This document shows positions 1 to 7,611 of a DNA stretch of 23,695 nucleotides, in pieces. Each line of letters opens with the position of its first letter. Positions within the stretch are counted from its first letter, which is position 1. Made by a program: the position numbers and the translations under genes. The DNA is from an uncultured Clostridia bacterium (GTDB taxonomy: Bacteria; Bacillota; Clostridia; Christensenellales; Borkfalkiaceae). The stretch is from contig CANRIY010000009.1 of NCBI GenBank assembly GCA_947630775.1, positions 1 to 23,695 of the forward strand, read 5' to 3'. The notes beneath the pieces are model-generated. The model ran no database searches and had not been told where the DNA came from. It worked only from the letters and a program-made list of their open reading frames with translations.

Positions 1-998
1 TGCATGCCGCCGATGACGGAAGTGACGATGTTGTAGAAGATCGTGGGATACAGGTCGGGCATGGTGACCTTCCAGAAGATCTGCCAGCCGTTCGCCCCGT
101 CGATCTGCGCCGCTTCTTTCGTTGCGGCGTTCACGCCCGAAAGACCTGCAACATACAGGATGATCGTCCCGCCGAGCCCTTTCCAGATAGACATGATGAC
201 GATGACGCTCTTCGAGATCAGGCCCTGGCACCAGAACGGGTTCCTCATAAAGTCGCTCGGGGAAGGATCCTCGATCTTGCCCAAGAGCACGTTCCATGAA
301 GTCGGTTTTGAGGTGTCCCACAAGAAATTCGCGTCCGTACAGCCGAACATCTGGTTGATGACGCCCGCTTTATTGAACATGATCCTGAAGGTGTAGACGA
401 CTGCGATGGTGCTCGCGACGCAAGGGATGTAGTAGAGCACGCGGAAGAGGTTGCCGCCCTTGATATCGCGGGACATGCATACCGCAAAGAACATCGAGAG
501 GAACATGCCGATCGGGATCCCGATCATGTAGAACACGGTGTTGAAGAGGTATGCCCCCATCTCGTTCATTCCCAAAAAGCGGTCGTCCGCGATGGAATTC
601 GTAAACGCGTACTTATACCACCCGAAGAAGGAGGCAACGCCCGCTTCGTATTGCTTGAATCCCTCGCTGTCCACCGAATATGTAATCTCTTTGAACATGT
701 GGTTGGGATCGCCGAGCCAGCCCAGCGCCTTCCATAGCGTCGCGCCCTCCGTCATGTCGTAGTTGACGAACGAAAGCATCAAAGACATGACGAGCGCGGA
801 GTAAACAAACCAGACGGTACCGACGATCAGCGGGATGCAGAAGATCCAACCCCAAAGGTTGTCTTGCAGTTTCTGTTGATTGATGGGTTTCCGCTGTTTC
901 TTCTTCGGAACAGCTTCTTCCTCCACGATCGCTTCGGAAACACTGCTATCCGCAACCGCTTCGGCGGGCGCCTCGGCCGTTGAAAATAACTCTTCCAT
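1..998 (-). CDS. ABC sugar-type transporter permease (MalF/UgpA-like), 3' end cut by the window
   Basis: Inner-membrane permease subunit of a binding-protein-dependent importer, probably for a sugar or oligosaccharide. The visible part is 332 codons, and the C-terminus runs off the left edge. The N-terminus is a roughly 45-residue cytoplasmic tail rich in Ala, Glu and Lys, followed by a first membrane segment (about 48-72). More hydrophobic segments lie near residues 148-175 and 183-203. The EAA loop that docks on the ATPase is visible near the end, with EAAQIDGA followed by the conserved Gly and a Trp-Gln-Ile-Phe helix. The start follows a GGAGG at 1006-1010. It lies 64 bp downstream of the substrate-binding lipoprotein and is surely in its operon. 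A second permease would be expected beyond position 1. The substrate cannot be told. Confidence 0.9.
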   Translation of the reverse strand, partial: MEELFSTAEAPAEAVADSSVSEAIVEEEAVPKKKQRKPINQQKLQDNLWGWIFCIPLIVGTVWFVYSALVMSLMLSFVNYDMTEGATLWKALGWLGDPNHMFKEITYSVDSEGFKQYEAGVASFFGWYKYAFTNSIADDRFLGMNEMGAYLFNTVFYMIGIPIGMFLSMFFAVCMSRDIKGGNLFRVLYYIPCVASTIAVVYTFRIMFNKAGVINQMFGCTDANFLWDTSKPTSWNVLLGKIEDPSPSDFMRNPFWCQGLISKSVIVIMSIWKGLGGTIILYVAGLSGVNAATKEAAQIDGANGWQIFWKVTMPDLYPTIFYNIVTSVIGGM

Positions 999-1023
999 AC
1001 TTTTTCCTCCAATCCGTCCCTCT

Positions 1024-1045
1024 GCGCCCCCCTCCCGGGGGGCGC
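1024..1045 (-). promoter_or_regulatory. Intercistronic GC-rich hairpin between binding-protein and permease genes
   Basis: A perfect 9-bp stem (1024-1032 with 1037-1045) closes a four-base loop in the 64-bp gap between the two transporter genes. No T-run follows on the minus strand, so it is not an ordinary terminator. Hairpins in this place, as between malE and malF, are known to protect the 3' end of the upstream message so that more binding protein than permease is made. That role is inferred here. Confidence 0.55.
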
Positions 1046-1062
1046 GCGGGGCCGTTCATTCC

Positions 1063-3957
1063 TTAGCCTTGATTTTGATATTTTTTAAGGAGTTCCTGCT
1101 CTTTGCCGTAGACTTCGACAAGGCTGTCGTATGCGCTCTTCGTGAACTTGAAGCAGAACACGGCGGGCGTATAGAACTGTCTCGCCCCGCCCGGGGTCGT
1201 GTTGACGATATCCTTGATGGAGCCCGTGAGTTGTTTTTCAAGCGGCACCTGCTGCCTGTAAGCGAACATGTTATCGGCATAGCGGCGGGCGTCGACAAAG
1301 GCGATCCATGCATCGGTGTAGGTATACATCGTACTGTCGCGCACGGCATTGAGCCCGTACTGCATGCGGAGGTTGATCTCACGGTCGGATCTCGAAAGGG
1401 CGACCATGTTCAAAACCTTCATCGAATATGCAAGGCGCGCGGTGCCTTCACCCGTGAAAGTCTTAAGGACGGTGTCGTCGTAAGCGGTGTTGTATTTGAG
1501 CGGTTTTCCGCCGACCGTTGCATACTTGCTCTGGGCAAGGAACTCTTTGACGGTCTGTTCGCTCTCATTCTGCGCCGCTTTCTCCATATCGCGCGCAACC
1601 TGATAATATGCATCCCAAAGGGTCTTCGCCTGCGCCGCAACAGCCGTGTTGACGCTGCCGTCCGCATTGTAGTATTGCATATCGGATGTGCCTTCGGGGG
1701 TGATCATGTCTTTGAATGCGCCGTTGTTGCCGTACTTCTGATAGTCGACGAACTGCTGCATCTGGTCCATGAAGTTGGGGAACTGTGCGCCCGAGTAGGT
1801 GAGGGTCGCCTGTGCGTCACGGTCGATGGTGAGCGCCATGACGAGAGAGACGGAAGCCTCGATCTTCCACGCGTCATCTCCCGTATAGTGCGCGACCTGC
1901 CCGTTCACCGCGTAACCGACGGAGTCCATACGTGCGCCCCACTTGTCCTGACGGAGAGTCTGGTTTGCATTGATCTCCGATTCGTCATAGATCTGAAGGC
2001 CTTCCGCAAGATTGGACCTCTGGACTTTATCGTTGTTGGCATTATCGCCGCTGCCCTTCGCCGTTGCGCCGTTGGAGTAGGTCTCCATCTCGTAGTTCGC
2101 GCCCTTGATGCGGGAATAGAGGGCATACTTTTCGGAAATGGGGGTCGGCATCTGGCCGAAGGTGAGGATGTCGGGATCAGATTCGTTTCTCGTCGCCGCG
2201 TCCCAAGAACCTGCGCCGTAGAAGATACATCTGCCCGCACGGAACCACGACCAGCCGTTGTTGGTGATCTGTCCTTCCGAATCGCCCGTGTCGTTCCCGT
2301 TCCAGTCGGAAGCGAGGGCAAGGAATGCGCCGTATGTTTCAATGAAGTTCTCGGAGTTATAGCCGTACTGCACACTGGCTTGGCGGGTCGTACCGTCAAG
2401 ATTCATTCTGGACACGGTATTCGCACTGTCACCCGCGAAATTTCTCCAATCTTCGGGATTTTGGATATTGATCTTGCTCATGTCGTCCATTTCGACGGCT
2501 TGGCCGTTTTTCGCGGATGCGCATCTCGTGGAAGCCGTATTGATGAGATCTGCGTCATTGCCGAACAGCCAGGGGAGAAGATAGAGCACGGAACCCGTTG
2601 CGCCGTCGAGACCTTCGTATTGCTCGCCGCCGTAGATGATGCGGTGCTCGCCCGTCGACGAGGGCGCGCCGCCGTAGCCGTCCGCTGTGCCGCCCACGAT
2701 GGGCTGCCAGTCGAAGGTATTGAGGTAGTACGTCATCGCCCAGATGAGTGCGGAGTATTCCGCATAGGTGTAGACGATGTGACCCATCGAGGTATCGTAA
2801 GGGGCACTGGCATTCTGATTCTTGGAATCCGTGATCTCAAAGGTGTCGTCCGGGAATCCGGGGATCGTGACCGTATAGCCCTGCCCGTTCGTGTACTCCT
2901 GGCAGAGAAGCGCAACGGGATCCTTGCCTTTCAATGCTTCATAATAAGAGTTGAAACGGAAGAAGTTGAAGGGGTAATAGGTCGTGGGAACGCCGATGTT
3001 GATGATCGGGGCGATCTTGCCCGCCGTTGCCGTCATCTGCTTATCGCTGTCATACGGGTTTGTATACGACCCGCTGGTCGCATAGCGCACGACCGCAGCG
3101 TTCTCGCCGCCGAGCGATTCGGTGTAGCCCGTCTCTGACGTATATGTGCGCTTGGACGCAAATTCGGCTTTATCGTCGCCCTCGCCCTTGGCGCCCTTGA
3201 CATTGCGGTCCGTGTCGGGAAGGGTGGTGGTGAGTGCTTTCTTCATCTCGGGCGTGAAGAAGTTCTTGTTGTAGCCCGTCGAGAAGCACGAATAGTCCTT
3301 GGGAAGCCCGTAGAGGCCGACTTCTTCGTTGCCGCTGTCGGTATAGAACTTATTGTCGGCCGCATTGTAAGAGACGGATTGCCCCATGGTGTAGGCATTG
3401 TCCCCCGTTGCTCTGCCCCTCTTATAAGAATAGTAGGAGAGGGAATTCTTCCAGATCTGCCCGAAGGAAGTCTGGTTGAGCGCCTTCGCCGCATCTCCGC
3501 TGAGGGCGGGATCCGCACTCACGGTGTCGAGATACTTCGTAAGGTCGAGCACACGCCCGGTCTCCGCATAGGAACGCACAAAGCGGGGCGCCAGATAGTA
3601 AATATCCGAGATGTTGTTGTTCGACCACTTCGTATCGAGGTCTGTGAAATACTTGTTTTTGTCCGTCGTGACATTGAGCTCGACCTTGTAATTCGTCCCG
3701 TGCGCCTTGTTATATTCCGCCATCCAGTCGTTGCAGATACGTCTGTTTGTGGCCGTATCGGCAGCGTTGCAGAACAGGGAGACGCGCAGAACGCCGGGCT
3801 CGCTGTCCCCGGGCGTACCGTTCATGTACCCGTCCTCGGCGAGGTTGGTGTCGTCCCCGTCGCCGCCGCACGCCGCAACGGTCAGGACGACGCCCGTCGT
3901 CATCAACGCCGCAAGCGCGAGGGCGGAAGCACGTTTCAGAAACTTGCTCTTCTTCAT
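1063..3957 (-). CDS. Extracellular substrate-binding lipoprotein of an ABC importer, unusually large (964 aa)
   Basis: Likely the solute-binding protein that hands substrate to the downstream permease. The N-terminus is a classic lipoprotein signal: Lys-rich start, hydrophobic core, lipobox V-A-A-C with the lipidated Cys at residue 30, then a Gly/Asp-rich linker. A region at about 56-115 (LRVSLFCNAA, then NRRICNDWMAEYNKAHGTNY) resembles the first strand and helix of family 1 sugar-binding proteins. Usual family length is 420-560 residues, so about 400 residues are extra. Trp, Tyr and Asn are abundant, as in carbohydrate-binding surfaces. The start has an AGAGG site upstream and a strong promoter about 240 bp away. 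The ABC-importer role rests on gene order and lipobox; the ligand is unknown. Confidence 0.85.
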   Translation of the reverse strand: MKKSKFLKRASALALAALMTTGVVLTVAACGGDGDDTNLAEDGYMNGTPGDSEPGVLRVSLFCNAADTATNRRICNDWMAEYNKAHGTNYKVELNVTTDKNKYFTDLDTKWSNNNISDIYYLAPRFVRSYAETGRVLDLTKYLDTVSADPALSGDAAKALNQTSFGQIWKNSLSYYSYKRGRATGDNAYTMGQSVSYNAADNKFYTDSGNEEVGLYGLPKDYSCFSTGYNKNFFTPEMKKALTTTLPDTDRNVKGAKGEGDDKAEFASKRTYTSETGYTESLGGENAAVVRYATSGSYTNPYDSDKQMTATAGKIAPIINIGVPTTYYPFNFFRFNSYYEALKGKDPVALLCQEYTNGQGYTVTIPGFPDDTFEITDSKNQNASAPYDTSMGHIVYTYAEYSALIWAMTYYLNTFDWQPIVGGTADGYGGAPSSTGEHRIIYGGEQYEGLDGATGSVLYLLPWLFGNDADLINTASTRCASAKNGQAVEMDDMSKINIQNPEDWRNFAGDSANTVSRMNLDGTTRQASVQYGYNSENFIETYGAFLALASDWNGNDTGDSEGQITNNGWSWFRAGRCIFYGAGSWDAATRNESDPDILTFGQMPTPISEKYALYSRIKGANYEMETYSNGATAKGSGDNANNDKVQRSNLAEGLQIYDESEINANQTLRQDKWGARMDSVGYAVNGQVAHYTGDDAWKIEASVSLVMALTIDRDAQATLTYSGAQFPNFMDQMQQFVDYQKYGNNGAFKDMITPEGTSDMQYYNADGSVNTAVAAQAKTLWDAYYQVARDMEKAAQNESEQTVKEFLAQSKYATVGGKPLKYNTAYDDTVLKTFTGEGTARLAYSMKVLNMVALSRSDREINLRMQYGLNAVRDSTMYTYTDAWIAFVDARRYADNMFAYRQQVPLEKQLTGSIKDIVNTTPGGARQFYTPAVFCFKFTKSAYDSLVEVYGKEQELLKKYQNQG

Positions 3958-4030
3958 ACTTTTTACCTCTTATAATATAAATTTTTGGTTTTTGCGGGGG
4001 GAGACGATCCGAACATTTGGGGGAAATGCA

Positions 4031-4081
4031 CAAAAAGGCAGCCTCCGCGGAAATTCATCCGGGGAAAACTGCCAAAAAAAA
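4031..4081 (-). terminator. Possible attenuator hairpin in the transporter leader
   Basis: Within the roughly 230-nt leader of the binding-protein gene, GGCAG at one end (4069-4073 on the minus strand) can pair with CTGCC (4037-4041). G.U wobbles and further GG/CC pairs lengthen the stem, and five T residues follow on the minus strand. This has the shape of a weak intrinsic terminator inside the leader and could attenuate the operon. No known riboswitch class was recognised. Confidence 0.3.
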
Positions 4082-4193
4082 GATACTCCGTAAATTCTAC
4101 GCCACGGTGCGACCGAAAAAAAGCGCGTAAAATTAACGAGAGTACCTCTCTTCCATGACTCATCCCCCCAGCGTCATTTCCTGTACTGGTGCT

Positions 4194-4222
4194 ATTGTAT
4201 CACGCGCTCAGGGGTTTGTCAA
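4194..4222 (-). promoter_or_regulatory. Sigma-A promoter of the ABC-transporter operon
   Basis: Read on the minus strand: -35 TTGACA (4217-4222), a 17-bp spacer and -10 TACAAT (4194-4199). This is one mismatch from the full consensus. The transcript should begin near 4187, giving a leader of about 230 nt before the lipoprotein start at 3957. Confidence 0.85.
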
Positions 4223-4269
4223 TAGCCTTTTCTAAATTTTTTTGTGAAAAAGTTCACTTATTTTTCGAC

Positions 4270-4343
4270 TTTTTCGGGGTATTTTCACCGAAAATCCCGA
4301 AAAAAAAGGCATTTGGGGTGCAAAAACGCAAGATATGCTTGCA
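4270..4343 (-). terminator. Tandem terminators after the DUF2156-GNAT gene
   Basis: Two hairpins follow the stop codon on the minus strand. The first (4327-4343, six-pair stem, five-base loop) is followed by five T. The second (4270-4304) pairs TTTTTCGGG with CCCGAAAAA and an inner ATTTTC with GAAAAT. It is flanked by A and T runs on both sides, so it could act in either direction. They separate this gene from the transporter promoter at 4222. Confidence 0.7.
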
Positions 4344-4370
4344 TCTTGAAGCCCCCCGCAAGATGTTGGG

Positions 4371-5792
4371 TCACATCTCGGGCGTCCTGTAAAAATAATA
4401 ATATTTCTCGTCGCTGCCGCTCTCCCGCATGCCCGCATTTTGCAGCATACGTCGGGAACTTTCGTTCTCAAGAAAGCATTTTGCCTCGACTTTTTCGAGC
4501 CCGAGTTTGGAGAAGGCATACTCCGTATAGGCACGCACCGCCTCGCACGCATAGCCGTTTTTCTCATATTCGGGAAGGAGCCGCACGCCGATCTCCGCCT
4601 CGTTCGCATACCCGAAGCGGTGCAGGACGGTCTCGCCGACGAGGGTCTTTCCGAGGTAGATCCCGAGGGACATTTCCCGTCTGTGGCGGAAATCTCCCCG
4701 TACCATGTCCAAGAACCACCCCTCAGACGGCGGCTCGGGGGAGTCTTCCCGCCAGTCGTAGCCCCAGTAGCGGTTGCGCCCGATATCCGAGGCAAGGCGG
4801 GCAAACGCGGCGGCGTCTTCATCGGGAACGGGACGGAGAACGAGCCGCTCCGTCTCAATTTCGGGCGGGTGCGCCACGGCGTCAAACGTTTTCGACGGGA
4901 TCACGTTGAACTTATCGACGATCTCGCAGGGCAAATACTGCAATTTGGACTTTCTCAGGCCTAAATCGCCCGCGTCGTCCATGCGGTTGAGGTAGTTCAC
5001 GCCTTCCCCGCAGAAGGCGAGCGCAAAGGCGTGGGCGATCATGGGATAGGCGCCTTCGTAGCCGCGTAGGGCCTTCTCGATATGGACGATCATCATGTCG
5101 CCGCAGCGTTCCCCCGCGGCAAAGGCGACGATCTTGCCCCCCGCCGTCAAAATTCCCGCATCCATTCCGAACTCCTTGAGGTGCGGAAGGATCTCGTAGA
5201 CTTCGGCGATCTCCTCGTCGGCGATGCGGTCCTCTTTTTCGAGCTGTACGCCCTCATATTCCCGCAAAAAAGCGGTCACGGCGGCAAGATCGCGGGCCTC
5301 ATAGGGGCGGAAACTCCAATCGGGGTAGGTTTTCTTGAACTTATTGACATGATTCCGCTGCCCCGAGAGCCGTTTGCCCGCGTAGGTCTTGAACTGCTCG
5401 GCGGGGTAGAGATAATCCCTCCAGCGGCGGTTGTCCGAGATGTTCACCCCCGCGCCGTACCGCGCCGCAAGCAGGGGCATGGCGGCCTTGGGCACGTTTG
5501 TAAAGTGAAGGCGGGTCTCCGTGTCGCGGCAATACGTTTCGATCTCGCGGATGGCGGAAAGCTCCTCCTCTTTGCTCCCCGAGAGCGAAACGGGGTAATA
5601 AAAATAGTATTTGCCCGCATAGAGTTCACGGAGGATCAGACAGTCCCCGAAAAAGGCATAGTCGGGCGCAAGCGCCTTGTGCCACATGAACTGGAATGCG
5701 AGCGAGTAGTCGCTGATGTGCATGTTTTGCACGTAAAACCACGGTTTGAAGCGGAGAAGGTCATCCTTCCGCGTATGTTCGAACGTCAACAT
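4371..5792 (-). CDS. DUF2156 (LPG-synthetase C-terminal-like) and GNAT acetyltransferase fusion
   Basis: A 473-residue protein with two acyltransferase-fold parts. Residues about 1-300 match DUF2156, the domain related to the catalytic part of lysyl-phosphatidylglycerol synthase; the characteristic end of that domain, LGLRKSKLQY, is at about 277-286. Residues about 312-465 match a RimJ/RimL-type GNAT domain. It opens with TERLVLRP and has the acetyl-CoA loop region around EYEKNGYACEAV and the late NESSRRMLQNAGM motif. DUF2156 alone is common; the fused acetyltransferase is less so. There is no transmembrane flippase, so it is not a full MprF. Substrates are unknown: the first half may use an aminoacyl-tRNA, and the second probably acetylates an amine. 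It follows parB after a terminator, so it is likely a separate unit. Confidence 0.85.
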   Translation of the reverse strand: MLTFEHTRKDDLLRFKPWFYVQNMHISDYSLAFQFMWHKALAPDYAFFGDCLILRELYAGKYYFYYPVSLSGSKEEELSAIREIETYCRDTETRLHFTNVPKAAMPLLAARYGAGVNISDNRRWRDYLYPAEQFKTYAGKRLSGQRNHVNKFKKTYPDWSFRPYEARDLAAVTAFLREYEGVQLEKEDRIADEEIAEVYEILPHLKEFGMDAGILTAGGKIVAFAAGERCGDMMIVHIEKALRGYEGAYPMIAHAFALAFCGEGVNYLNRMDDAGDLGLRKSKLQYLPCEIVDKFNVIPSKTFDAVAHPPEIETERLVLRPVPDEDAAAFARLASDIGRNRYWGYDWREDSPEPPSEGWFLDMVRGDFRHRREMSLGIYLGKTLVGETVLHRFGYANEAEIGVRLLPEYEKNGYACEAVRAYTEYAFSKLGLEKVEAKCFLENESSRRMLQNAGMRESGSDEKYYYFYRTPEM

Positions 5793-5902
5793 AAAATCTG
5801 CCCTCGGTTTACGGGCATGGGTACCTCATTTTTCGTCTGATTTGATTTTATGGGCACCATGTCCGAATTGATGACAGTCTTCGGCATGGTACCGCCATTT
5901 TG

Positions 5903-5936
5903 CAAAAATCGGGGACATGTCTCGGACATGCCCCCG
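5903..5936 (-). terminator. Rho-independent terminator of the ftsH-parA-parB operon
   Basis: An 11-pair stem (5911-5921 with 5925-5935, one G.U pair) with a three-base loop starts six bases after the parB stop. It is followed by a T-run on the minus strand (5904-5908). Confidence 0.88.
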
Positions 5937-5941
5937 TCGTT

Positions 5942-6823
5942 TTACTCCATTCTGTCGAGAATGTCGAGGATCTCGCAGAGACGGTCAAGATCGTCGCGGG
6001 TGTAGTAGTCGATATAGATCCTGCCCTTTTTCTCGGTCCCGATCAGGGAGACTTTCGTCTTGAGCGTCGTGCGGAGACGTTCCACGAGGTGCTTGAGCTC
6101 CGCATTCGCGAGGGCGTTTTTGCGGTCCTTGTCCTTGGCGAGCACTTCGGGCGGATTGAGATGCTGTTTGACCGCACGCTCCATCTCGCGCACGGACCAG
6201 CCCTGCTTGACACATTCAAGGGCGAGCGGGGCCTGCTCTTCCTTGGGCACGGGGACAAGGGTACGGGCATGCCCCGAGGAGAGCTTCCCGTCCCGCACGA
6301 GGGCGATGACTTCCTCGGAGAGGGTCAAAAGCCGCAGCGTGTTCGCGATCGCCGGGCGGGATTTGCCGAGCCGCTCCGCCAAAACTTCCTGCGTCAGGCT
6401 GTACTCTTCCATGAGCCGCTTCATGCCGTACGCCGCTTCGATGGGATTGAGATCTTCACGCTGCAGGTTTTCGATGAGTGAGATCTCCTGGATCTCCTTC
6501 TCGGTATAGTTGCGCACGATGACGGGCATGGTGGTAAGCCCCGCCATTTTCGCCGCGCGGAACCGACGTTCACCCGCGATGATCATGTACTTCCCGTCGG
6601 GAGCACTGCTCACGACGATCGGGCTGATGACGCCGTGCTCGCGGATGGAATTCGCAAGATCGTTCATCGCATTCTCATCGAACGCCTTGCGGGGTTGGTT
6701 GGGATTGGGGAAAAGATCGTCGAGGGAGATCTCCGTCACGCCCGATTCCCCGCGCGCATGTTCATACGCTTCCTCTGTGTCGTTAAACAATGCGGATAAG
6801 CCGCGTCCTAAACCTTTCGCCAT
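5942..6823 (-). CDS. parB: Chromosome-partition protein ParB (Spo0J), CTP-dependent parS-binding clamp
   Basis: Binds parS, loads and slides along DNA as a CTP-gated clamp, recruits SMC and stimulates ParA. At 293 residues it has normal Spo0J length. The basic N-terminal tail (MAKGLGRGLSALF) is the ParA-activating peptide. The CTP-binding region contains NPNQPRK (40-46) and the diagnostic GERRFRA box (84-90), followed by the ENLQRE box (118-123). The helix-turn-helix that reads parS lies at about 143-166. A C-terminal dimerisation domain follows, ending about 40 residues after a Lys/Asn-rich linker. It starts 3 bp after the parA stop and is cotranscribed with ftsH and parA. Two parS sites sit about 3 kb away, upstream of ftsH. 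Confidence 0.97.
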   Translation of the reverse strand: MAKGLGRGLSALFNDTEEAYEHARGESGVTEISLDDLFPNPNQPRKAFDENAMNDLANSIREHGVISPIVVSSAPDGKYMIIAGERRFRAAKMAGLTTMPVIVRNYTEKEIQEISLIENLQREDLNPIEAAYGMKRLMEEYSLTQEVLAERLGKSRPAIANTLRLLTLSEEVIALVRDGKLSSGHARTLVPVPKEEQAPLALECVKQGWSVREMERAVKQHLNPPEVLAKDKDRKNALANAELKHLVERLRTTLKTKVSLIGTEKKGRIYIDYYTRDDLDRLCEILDILDRME

Positions 6824-6826
6824 CGT

Positions 6827-7603
6827 CTATTCTCCTTTCCCTTCTGTTTTTTTCAAAAATTCTTCGGTGAGAGCGCTGTATGCGCGCGCCCCCATACACT
6901 TGGGGTCATGTAAAATGATAGGCTTTCCGTGGCTGGGCGCCTCCGAAAGGCGGATGTTGCGCGGAATAACGATTTCGTACAATTTTTTTGTAAAATACTT
7001 TTTGATCTCCGCAGAGATCTGCTTGGAGATCGTCGACCTGCCGTCGTACATGGTGAGGACGACGCCCTCGACCTTGATGTTCCTGTTGAGGTGGGAGCGC
7101 ACGAGGGAAATGGAGTTCATGAGCTGCGACAACCCCTCGAGCGCATAATATTCGCTCTGGATCGGAATGATCACGCTGTCTGCGCCCGCCAAAGCGTTGA
7201 TCGTGAGGAGCCCCAGCGAGGGCGGGCAATCGATTAGGATATAATCATAATTACTCTTTACTTTGTCGAGCGCGCTCTTCAAAACCTTCTCACGGTTTTT
7301 CTTATAGACGAGCTCGACTTCCGCCCCTGCAAGGTCGATGTTCGAAGGAAGCAGGGTCAACCCCTCGATCTCGGTGTCAAGGATGTTGTCGTTGACGCTC
7401 TCCTCCTCGATCATGACATTGTAGACGGACTTTTTGAGCTGACTCTTAGAGAAGCCGAACCCTGTCGTGGCGTTGCCCTGTGGGTCGAGATCGACGAGCA
7501 GGACCTTCTTTCCGAACGTCGCAAGGTACGCCGCCATATTGACACAGGTCGTCGTCTTGCCCACGCCGCCCTTTTGGTTGGAAAACGAAATGATCTTCCC
7601 CAT
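6827..7603 (-). CDS. parA: Chromosome-partition ATPase ParA (Soj)
   Basis: A deviant-Walker ATPase that binds DNA non-specifically as an ATP dimer and works with ParB-parS in origin segregation; in Bacillus it also modulates DnaA. The 258 residues begin with SFSNQKGGVGKTTT, whose KGGVGKT P-loop has the signature lysine of this family. LLVDLDPQGNATTG gives the A-prime box, and LIDCPPSLGLLTINAL the Walker B region. The protein is short and lacks an N-terminal HTH, as in chromosomal rather than plasmid type Ia ParA. It lies 8 bp after ftsH and 3 bp before parB, so the three genes are probably one transcript. Confidence 0.97.
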   Translation of the reverse strand: MGKIISFSNQKGGVGKTTTCVNMAAYLATFGKKVLLVDLDPQGNATTGFGFSKSQLKKSVYNVMIEEESVNDNILDTEIEGLTLLPSNIDLAGAEVELVYKKNREKVLKSALDKVKSNYDYILIDCPPSLGLLTINALAGADSVIIPIQSEYYALEGLSQLMNSISLVRSHLNRNIKVEGVVLTMYDGRSTISKQISAEIKKYFTKKLYEIVIPRNIRLSEAPSHGKPIILHDPKCMGARAYSALTEEFLKKTEGKGE

Positions 7604-7611
7604 TTTTCACG

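Noticed and set aside
880..3138. Long plus-strand open frame (752 codons) opposite the binding-protein gene
   Set aside because: It is the complement of a clear lipoprotein gene; it has no ribosome binding site and a composition typical of an antisense frame in GC-rich DNA.
5795..5895. 33-codon upstream frame overlapping the DUF2156-GNAT start
   Set aside because: Begins MPKTVINSD with no convincing Shine-Dalgarno and no known relative; the GGTACC and GGACATG repeats there could be chance dyads.
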